10,407 nt of DNA, from positions 1-10,407 of the forward strand of contig JBGSIZ010000089.1 of the NCBI GenBank assembly GCA_041742255.1, in the 5' to 3' direction. The first letter of the stretch is position 1. Each line of letters opens with the position of its first letter. The stretch comes from JBGSIZ01 sp041742255. Its GTDB lineage: Bacteria; Pseudomonadota; Alphaproteobacteria; Rhodobacterales; Rhodobacteraceae. The translations under genes were made by a program, and so were the position numbers. Positions 5,911 to 10,407 of this stretch are shown here, piece by piece. A model generated the notes under the pieces. That model did no database searches. It saw nothing but the letters and a program-made list of their open reading frames with translations, and was not told the DNA's origin.

Positions 5911-6861
5911 CTACCCCTGCAACTGGTCCCACATGTCCCGGTCCCGTTCTGCCGTCCAGATGCGGGGGGTGTCGATACCGCGCGCCTCGTCATAGGCGCG
6001 GGCGACGTTGAATGGCAGGCAGTGTTCGTAGATCGCGTAATCCTTGAACTTTGGATCGCAAGCGGCGCGGACGGCGTCCCATGCTTGCCTGAGCGAGCCA
6101 CCCCGGGCCGCGACGCGGGCGGCCGCACGATAGGTGCTGTCGACAAAATCGCGGGTGTTTTCGATGGCGGCCTCGACCATCGGTTTGCCCAAAAGCGCGT
6201 CACCGCGCCCCGGCGCGATCGCGTCCACATCAAAGGACGCGATATTGTCCAGTGTCTGGCCCCAATCGCCGAAATGCCCATCGCCACAGTAGCAGGCGGA
6301 ATGGTATTCGACGATGTCGCCCGTGAACATCACGTTGGCGTCGGGCACATGGATCACGATATCCCCCGCCGTGTGCGCCCGGCCCAGATGCATGAGGTCG
6401 ACCCGGCGGTTGCCCAGATAGACCGTTATCATGTCGCTGAAGGTGGTTGTAGGCCACGTCAGGCCGGGGATGCTTTCGTGGCCCTGAAACAGACGGGGAA
6501 AACGGCCAAATTCGCTGTCCCAGTCTTCTTTCCCGCGTTCCACCACCATCGACCGGGCGGTGTCCGACATCAGGATTTCGCGCGCGCCGTAAGCCGAGGC
6601 CCCCAGCACCCGGACCGCGTGATAATGCGTCAGCGCCAGGTGGGTGATCGGTTTGTCCGTCACCTCGCGCACCTTTTCGATCACCTTGTGGGCCAGACGC
6701 GGGGTTGCCTGCGCCTCGACGATCATCACGCTGTCATCGCCGATGATGACGCCGGAATTCGGGTCGCCTTGGGCGGTAAAGGCCCATAGTCCCTCGCCCA
6801 CTTCGACAAAGCTGATTTTCTTGTCGGTCATGTCCCCTTGGGACGCGAATGCCTTGGCCAT
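5911..6861 (-). CDS. Metallo-beta-lactamase-fold protein with altered metal site
   Basis: This 316-residue protein has the MBL fold: NSGVIIGDDSVMIVEAQAT near 35-53, LTHYHAVRVLGA (78-89), MHLGRAHTAGDIVIHVP (157-173) and VMFTGDIVEYH (177-187). The usual HxHxDH motif reads H79-Y-H81-A-V83-R84, so the Asp and His of metal site 2 are replaced. The PGHG/PGHE His of the last motif is replaced too (APGRG, Arg219). His79, His81, His163 and Asp182 remain, enough for one metal. It is likely a hydrolase (lactone, ester or thioester), but the substrate is unknown; its place in the operon suggests an intermediate or side product of homogentisate metabolism. No signal peptide is seen. The start at 6861 has only a weak ribosome-binding site; the ATG at 6831 (MTDKKISF) has AAGGGG very close and is the alternative. 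It is coupled to the monooxygenase 3 nt downstream. Confidence 0.88.
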   Translation of the reverse strand: MAKAFASQGDMTDKKISFVEVGEGLWAFTAQGDPNSGVIIGDDSVMIVEAQATPRLAHKVIEKVREVTDKPITHLALTHYHAVRVLGASAYGAREILMSDTARSMVVERGKEDWDSEFGRFPRLFQGHESIPGLTWPTTTFSDMITVYLGNRRVDLMHLGRAHTAGDIVIHVPDANVMFTGDIVEYHSACYCGDGHFGDWGQTLDNIASFDVDAIAPGRGDALLGKPMVEAAIENTRDFVDSTYRAAARVAARGGSLRQAWDAVRAACDPKFKDYAIYEHCLPFNVARAYDEARGIDTPRIWTAERDRDMWDQLQG

Positions 6862-6898
6862 GGTGGTTGCTTTCTGGGTTTGCGAGGTGCCGGGGCGT

Positions 6899-6935
6899 GG
6901 GAGCCTCCGGCGGAGGTATTTGTGACGAGATGAAG
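6899..6935. repeat. Palindromic intergenic element between fahA and the MBL gene
   Basis: The 77-bp gap between fahA and the MBL gene holds CCTCCGGCGGAGG (6904-6916), a 6-bp perfect stem with one unpaired base, followed on the plus strand by TATTTGTGACGAGATGAAG. From memory, a short palindrome CCTCCGGCGG followed by a TATTT and AAGATGAAG-like tail recurs between genes in many Rhodobacteraceae genomes; I could not check this here. On the transcribed (minus) strand the hairpin is preceded by an A-rich stretch and not followed by a U-run, so a standard terminator for fahA is doubtful. Confidence 0.5.
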
Positions 6936-6938
6936 CCG

Positions 6939-8195
6939 TTAACGCGCGTAGGGGTCAGTCAGTGCGGGCAGAATGGTCCCGGCGCAATCGCCAAAGCCGA
7001 TGATAAAGCCATCGCCCCGCGCAGCCCCGTGCAGGGTGAGCGTATCGCCATCCTCAAGGAAACTCCGCGTCTCGCCGGTGTCGAGCGTCAACGGTTCCTT
7101 GCCACCCCAAGACAGTTCCAAGAGGCTGCCCCGCGCGCCCTTGTCCGGACCGGAGATTGTGCCCGATCCGAGCAGGTCGCCGGGGTTCATCGGGCAACCG
7201 CTGGTCGTGTGGTGCGCCAATTGCTGGGCGGCGGAATAATACAACTCTCGCGCGTTGGTGCTGCTGATCGTCGAAGGCGGTTGGCCCGCAGGCGCCAAGG
7301 TCACCGACAGTTCAATGTCAAAGACCATCGGCCCGGTATCCGCCAGATGCGGCAACAGGGCCATTTCGCGGGGCGGGGTCATCACGCGGAACGGGTCGAG
7401 CGCGGCGGTCATGACGATCCAAGGCGATAGTGTCGTCGCCGTCGCCTTGGCCTGAAACGGTCCGAGCGGTTGATATTCCCACGCCTGAATGTCTCGCGCC
7501 GACCAATCATTCAGCAGGACATAGCCAAAGATCATCCCGTCCGCTTCGTCCACCGTCACCGGGCCGTCGGACGGGGTGCCTACAATCGCGCCCAGTTCCA
7601 GTTCCAGATCGAACCGCCGCGAGGGTTGAAAGGCGGGCAGCGCGTGATCCGGCGATTTCACCTGCCCCCATGGGCGGCGCACATCCGTGCCCGACACCAC
7701 AACCGACGACGCCCGCCCATTGTAGCCAATGGGCATATGCAGCCAGTTCGGCGGCAACGCGTTGTCCGCGCCCCGGAACATCGTGCCGACATTGGTCGCG
7801 TGATGGCGGCCAGCGTAGAAATCAGTGTATTCGGCAATCAGGAACGGCAGGTGCAGGTCAGCCCCGGCCATGGGCACCAACAGGTCGACGACCTCGTCCC
7901 GGTCAGCGGACCCTTGGGCCAGCAGCCCCGTCAATTGGCGGCGCAGGTTGGCCCAGACAACAGGGCCGGCCTCCATCACCTCGTTCCAGAACGGGACGTC
8001 CAGCAGCGGGTCATCGCCAAGGTCCAACAATCCCGCTTCTTCGGCGGCGCGGGCGTCGAGGATCATGTCCCCGATTGCCACGCCGCAACGCGGGTCGTCG
8101 TCGCCCGTGGAAAACACGCCCAGCGCGAGGTTATTGAGCGGGAACGGTCCATCGGGGTCGTTGGCACCCGGCACCCAAGAGTTCATCAGCGGCAC
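6939..8195 (-). CDS. fahA: Fumarylacetoacetase FahA
   Basis: FahA (EC 3.7.1.2) hydrolyses fumarylacetoacetate to fumarate and acetoacetate, the last step of homogentisate catabolism. With the GTG start the product is 418 residues, the normal length. By comparison with mammalian FAH, metal ligands are Asp125 and catalytic His132 in EYTDFYAGRHHATNVG, Glu198 and Glu200 in FDLELELGAIVG, and Asp230 in LLNDWSARDIQAWEYQPLGP; Lys250 matches the catalytic Lys in the following FQAK. GSGTISGP is the conserved C-terminal loop. I chose GTG at 8195 because AAGGA lies 7 nt upstream and the protein then begins MPLMNSWVPGANDPDGPFPL, like relatives; ATG at 8186 would leave 16 nt to that site, and TTG at 8213 has no site. 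It follows hmgA after a 93-bp gap filled by an inverted repeat. Confidence 0.97.
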   Translation of the reverse strand: MPLMNSWVPGANDPDGPFPLNNLALGVFSTGDDDPRCGVAIGDMILDARAAEEAGLLDLGDDPLLDVPFWNEVMEAGPVVWANLRRQLTGLLAQGSADRDEVVDLLVPMAGADLHLPFLIAEYTDFYAGRHHATNVGTMFRGADNALPPNWLHMPIGYNGRASSVVVSGTDVRRPWGQVKSPDHALPAFQPSRRFDLELELGAIVGTPSDGPVTVDEADGMIFGYVLLNDWSARDIQAWEYQPLGPFQAKATATTLSPWIVMTAALDPFRVMTPPREMALLPHLADTGPMVFDIELSVTLAPAGQPPSTISSTNARELYYSAAQQLAHHTTSGCPMNPGDLLGSGTISGPDKGARGSLLELSWGGKEPLTLDTGETRSFLEDGDTLTLHGAARGDGFIIGFGDCAGTILPALTDPYAR

Positions 8196-8202
8196 GTTGG
8201 TT

Positions 8203-8207
8203 TCCTT
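8203..8207 (-). promoter_or_regulatory. Ribosome-binding site deciding the fahA GTG start
   Basis: AAGGA on the minus strand, with 7 nt (AACCAAC) to the GTG at 8195. It decides between the TTG, GTG and ATG candidates. It lies just outside the inverted repeat, 8 bp from the repeat's left edge, so folding of the repeat in the mRNA could affect its exposure. Confidence 0.65.
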
Positions 8208-8214
8208 TGGCAAA

Positions 8215-8287
8215 GGGTGGGTGGGTCAAGACCCACCTTACAAGGTCGCGCCGGGCCAAGGTAAGGTGGGTTTCGACCCACCCACCC
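8215..8287. repeat. REPIN-like nested inverted repeat filling the hmgA-fahA gap
   Basis: Two 27-bp arms (8215-8241 and 8261-8287) are inverted copies of each other with two mismatches, separated by 19 bp. Each arm is itself a hairpin: GGTGGGT-CAAG-ACCCACC on the left (8220-8237) and GGTGGGT-TTCG-ACCCACC on the right (8265-8282); the two arm differences fall in these tetraloops. Two short palindromes in opposite orientation around a spacer are the layout of REP doublets (REPINs/BIMEs). From memory, GTAAGGTGGGT...ACCCACC-type elements are scattered between genes in Rhodobacterales. The right arm ends one base from the hmgA stop and the left arm starts 8 bp from the fahA Shine-Dalgarno. It may stabilise the hmgA 3' end or separate expression of the two genes. 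No REP-associated transposase is in the window. Confidence 0.8.
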
Positions 8288-8288
8288 G

Positions 8289-9644
8289 TCACTTTTTACC
8301 CGGCGTTCCGTCGAATTTCTTGTCCAGTCCCAACCAGCAGTCGATGTAGTCGTCCTGTAACGGTGCCTCGTTCGCGGCAAAAGCGGTCAGGTGCTGGGGG
8401 AACCGGGTTTCGAACATGAACGACATCGTGTTGTCCAGCTTTTCGGCCTTCAATTCGGCATTGGATGCCTTTTCAAAGGCGGCCCGGTCCGGCCCATGCG
8501 GCAGCATCATGTTGTGCAGGCTGACACCGCCCGGCACAAAACCCTTGGGCTTGGCGTCATACTGGCCATAAATATTACCCATCAGTTCGGACATGATGTT
8601 CTTGTGATACCACGGCGGGCGGAACGTGTTTTCGGCCACCATCCAGCGTTCGCGGAACAGCACAAAGTCGATATTCGCCGTACCCGGCACGCCCGAAGGC
8701 GCGGTCAGCACGGTAAAGATCGACGGGTCGGGATGGTCGAACAGGATCGCGCCGACCGGGCAGTAGGTGGACAGGTCGTATTTGACGGGCGCGTAATTGC
8801 CATGCCATGCCACAACGTCCAAAGGCGAATGGCCGATGTGGGTTTCATGAAACTGGCCGCACCATTTGACGGTGACGGTAGAGGGCACCTCGCGGTCCTC
8901 AAACGCGGCGACCGGCGTCTTGAAGTCGCGCGGGTTGGCCATGCAATTGGCCCCGATCGGTCCCCGCCCGGGAAGTTCGAATTTCTGGCCATAATTCTCG
9001 CAGACAAACCCGCGCGCCGGACCTTCCAGAACCTCGACCCGGTAGACCAGCCCGCGCGGCAGAATGGCGATGTCCTGTGGCCCGATGTCGATGATCCCAA
9101 GTTCGGTGCAAAACCGCAGCCGACCGGATTGCGGCACCACCAGCATTTCGCTGTCGGCGGAATAGAAATAGGCGTCCTGCATCGACGTGGTCACAAGATA
9201 CACATGCGCGGCCATGCCGACCTGCGTATTCACATCGCCCGCCGTGGTCATTGTCCGCATGCCCGTCAACCAAGTCAGGGGTTGATCGGAATGCGGGACC
9301 GGGTCCCAGCGGTATTGCCCGAGCGAAATCACATCCGGGTCCACATTCGGCGCAGATTTCCAATAGGGCAGCTCAATCTTGGCAAAGCGGTGCGTGTGTT
9401 TCACGCTGGGCCGGATGCGGTAGCACCATGTCCGTTCCGGGCGCACATCCGTAAACGCCGTGCCCGAAAGCTGTTCGCCATATAGTCCGTAGTCGCATTT
9501 CTGCGGCGAATTCATCCCCTGCGGCAAGGCCCCCGGCAACGCCTCGGTTTCGAAATCATTGCCGAACCCAGGCATATAGCCTGCGTGCGGGCCGGGGATC
9601 GACGGGGCCTGAACGACCATACGGGACGACAACGTATCGGTCAT
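8289..9644 (-). CDS. hmgA: Homogentisate 1,2-dioxygenase HmgA
   Basis: HmgA (EC 1.13.11.5) is an Fe(II) ring-cleaving dioxygenase that turns homogentisate into maleylacetoacetate in tyrosine and phenylacetate-type catabolism. The product is 451 residues. The N-terminus GYMPGFGNDFETEALPGALP and the block RTWCYRIRPSVKHTHRF are family hallmarks. Iron ligands, by comparison with human HGD (His335, Glu341, His371), are His347 and Glu353 in PPWYHKNIMSELMG and His383 in MMLPHGPDRA; the constant offset of 12 supports an intact protein. The start at 9644 has AGGAG 7 nt upstream and gives MTDTLSSRMVVQAP; the frame is open for 18 more codons to 9698, but that runs into the divergent promoter region and is not family-like. 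It is first in its operon and divergent from the MarR gene. Confidence 0.98.
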   Translation of the reverse strand: MTDTLSSRMVVQAPSIPGPHAGYMPGFGNDFETEALPGALPQGMNSPQKCDYGLYGEQLSGTAFTDVRPERTWCYRIRPSVKHTHRFAKIELPYWKSAPNVDPDVISLGQYRWDPVPHSDQPLTWLTGMRTMTTAGDVNTQVGMAAHVYLVTTSMQDAYFYSADSEMLVVPQSGRLRFCTELGIIDIGPQDIAILPRGLVYRVEVLEGPARGFVCENYGQKFELPGRGPIGANCMANPRDFKTPVAAFEDREVPSTVTVKWCGQFHETHIGHSPLDVVAWHGNYAPVKYDLSTYCPVGAILFDHPDPSIFTVLTAPSGVPGTANIDFVLFRERWMVAENTFRPPWYHKNIMSELMGNIYGQYDAKPKGFVPGGVSLHNMMLPHGPDRAAFEKASNAELKAEKLDNTMSFMFETRFPQHLTAFAANEAPLQDDYIDCWLGLDKKFDGTPGKK

Positions 9645-9724
9645 TGCGATTCTCCTGTTGCTCGGGATCGGGGTATTGGTTGAAAATGTAACTAACAAGC
9701 GGTGAGGCTGAAACGAGGGACCAC
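9645..9724. promoter_or_regulatory. Divergent hmgA / marR promoter region with candidate MarR operator
   Basis: This 80-bp gap must hold the start signals of both genes. Near its centre is an imperfect palindrome, 9676-9698, beginning TTGGTTG and ending CTAACAA (TTG...CAA outermost, GTT/AAC-like halves inside; 6 of 11 pairs match), in an AT-rich patch that stands out against the GC-rich flanks. This is the size and kind of site MarR dimers bind. I see no convincing -35/-10 pair for either direction. AGGAG (9652-9656, minus) serves hmgA and GAGGGA (9715-9720, plus) serves the regulator. Confidence 0.4.
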
Positions 9725-10186
9725 ATGGACCATGACTTTGATCTGTCCGATTTTCTGCCCTATCTCCTCAATCAGGCGGCTGAACGGGTGAGCGTAGATT
9801 TCCAACGCGAATACAAAGGCCGCTATGGCATGTTGCGCACGGAATGGCGGGTGTTGTTTCACCTTGGCCGTTATGGCGACATGACCGCAACCGACATTGG
9901 CCGCCGTGCCAGCCTGCACAAGACCAAGATCAGCCGCGCTGTCACTGCCCTTGGCGCCAAGCGGTTCGTGGACCGCACCCAAGACCCGGACGACCGCCGC
10001 CAAGAGGTGTTGCGCCTGACCCGGTCCGGGCGCGCCGCGTTTCGCGATCTGGCTGCAGCTGCACACGGGTTCGACGTTCAACTGACCGCGCAGTTTTCCG
10101 CCACCGAGGCCAAAATTCTGCGCGCCTGTCTGATCCGGATTGCCGCCTCGCACCCCGATCAGGTGCGCGGCGTATCGGACGGATAA
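9725..10186 (+). CDS. MarR-family transcriptional regulator, likely of the hmg operon
   Basis: This 153-residue protein fits the MarR family: N-terminal dimerisation helix (FLPYLLNQAAERVSVDF), the TEWRVLFHLGRYG segment, a helix-turn-helix (MTATDIGRRASLHKTKISRA to about residue 75) and the wing with the diagnostic DPDDRRQEVLRLTRSGRAAF. MarR proteins bind DNA as dimers and usually repress, releasing when a phenolic or other small ligand binds. Divergent placement 80 bp from hmgA makes it the natural regulator of the homogentisate genes, with homogentisate or its precursor as likely inducer (inference; the well-known Pseudomonas HmgR is IclR-type, so this would be a different solution). ATG at 9725 has GAGGGA just upstream. 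Its last 28 bp overlap the end of the convergent glycerate kinase gene. Confidence 0.93.
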   Translation: MDHDFDLSDFLPYLLNQAAERVSVDFQREYKGRYGMLRTEWRVLFHLGRYGDMTATDIGRRASLHKTKISRAVTALGAKRFVDRTQDPDDRRQEVLRLTRSGRAAFRDLAAAAHGFDVQLTAQFSATEAKILRACLIRIAASHPDQVRGVSDG

Positions 10187-10407
10187 ATCAGGATCGCCCG
10201 GAAATCGTTGACATTGGTCAGGGTGGGGCCGGTTACCACCTGCCCGCCGATCCCCCCAAAGAACGTATGCGCGTCGTTGCGCGCCAGCGCCTGTGCCGCA
10301 TCCAGACCCGCACGGCGTGCAGCGTCCAGCGTTTCCGGCCCGATCACCGCCCCCGCCACCTCCATCGCGCCGTCTACCCCGTCGGTGTCGCAGGCCAGCG
10401 CGTGAAT
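10159..10407 (-). CDS. Glycerate 2-kinase (MOFRL family), 5' end cut by window edge
   Basis: Only the last 82 residues are visible; the start lies beyond the right edge. The segment IHALACDTDGVDGAMEVAGA, followed by THTFF-like AHTFFGG, then VTGPTLTNVNDFRAILI, is the C-terminal signature of the MOFRL glycerate kinase family (GckA/TtuD type, often mislabelled hydroxypyruvate reductase). These enzymes phosphorylate D-glycerate to 2-phosphoglycerate in the serine cycle, glyoxylate and tartrate degradation routes. The final TNxNDFRAILI is strongly conserved, so the C-terminus looks intact; the extra YPSDTPRT tail arises from the 28 bp shared with the convergent MarR gene. A functional link to the homogentisate genes is not evident. 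Confidence 0.92.
   Translation of the reverse strand: MHALACDTDGVDGAMEVAGAVIGPETLDAARRAGLDAAQALARNDAHTFFGGIGGQVVTGPTLTNVNDFRAILIYPSDTPRT

Noticed and set aside
4963..6789. Long plus-strand open frame (608 codons) opposite the monooxygenase and MBL genes
   Set aside because: It spans two well-supported minus-strand genes and their junction and shows no domain; a codon-bias shadow.
8196..8213. TTG start for fahA at 8213
   Set aside because: The Shine-Dalgarno AAGGA lies inside this extension and fits the GTG at 8195; the extra residues are not family-like.
8215..8287. Inverted repeat read as an intrinsic terminator of hmgA
   Set aside because: No U-run follows on the transcribed strand and fahA, the next pathway enzyme, starts 20 bp further on; a repeat element or mRNA stabiliser fits better.
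8391..9485. Plus-strand frame of 364 codons opposite hmgA
   Set aside because: Wholly antisense to hmgA, no family-like motif.
9645..9698. Upstream start for hmgA at 9698
   Set aside because: It would translate the divergent promoter region, has no ribosome-binding site, and AGGAG sits correctly before the ATG at 9644.
1..10407. Mobile element, phage, CRISPR or defence system
   Set aside because: All of the sequence is accounted for by metabolic genes and short spacers; no transposase, integrase, direct-repeat array or defence gene is visible.

Overview
The window comes from a high-GC alphaproteobacterium, most likely a marine Rhodobacteraceae (Roseobacter-group) species. The support is the ureDABCEF gene order with separate small ureA and ureB genes, a homogentisate cluster under a MarR-type gene, a DUF2783 gene behind a flavin monooxygenase, and two intergenic palindromes of a style I associate from memory with Rhodobacterales. 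The genus cannot be read from the sequence. Genes fill almost the whole window; no gene-free stretch exceeds 100 bases apart from the uncertain ureD leader, and I see no tRNA, rRNA, insertion sequence, CRISPR array or phage gene.

From the right edge: the C-terminal 82 residues of a MOFRL-type glycerate 2-kinase (minus strand, cut by the edge) converge with, and overlap by 28 bp, a MarR-family regulator (9725-10186, the only sure plus-strand gene). The regulator is divergent from hmgA across an 80-bp region that should hold the operator and both promoters. Minus-strand genes then follow: hmgA (homogentisate 1,2-dioxygenase), fahA (fumarylacetoacetase), an atypical metallo-beta-lactamase-fold protein, an MhpA-like class A FAD monooxygenase and a 62-residue DUF2783 protein. 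The last three are tightly packed. Together they look like a ring-cleavage operon: homogentisate to maleylacetoacetate (HmgA), then fumarylacetoacetate to fumarate plus acetoacetate (FahA). The isomerase between these steps (maiA) is not in the window. The monooxygenase may make homogentisate or a related hydroquinone; the roles of the MBL protein and DUF2783 are unknown.

The left 4 kb is a urease operon on the same strand: ureD, ureA, ureB, ureC, ureE and the start of ureF (cut by the left edge; ureG presumably follows). UreC carries all nickel ligands and the catalytic His. Spacing is from 11-nt overlaps to about 11-nt gaps, so the genes are surely co-transcribed. UreA, UreB and UreC form the enzyme; UreD, UreE and UreF (with UreG) load nickel.

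The most interesting non-coding parts are: (i) a 73-bp nested inverted repeat, REPIN-like, filling the hmgA-fahA gap; (ii) a second, different palindrome in the fahA-MBL gap; (iii) the DUF2783-ureD junction, with a perfect 9-bp hairpin whose arm could alternatively pair with the first ATG of ureD, and a strong Shine-Dalgarno with no annotated gene behind it. The most interesting protein is the MBL homologue, in which three residues of the second metal site are replaced.
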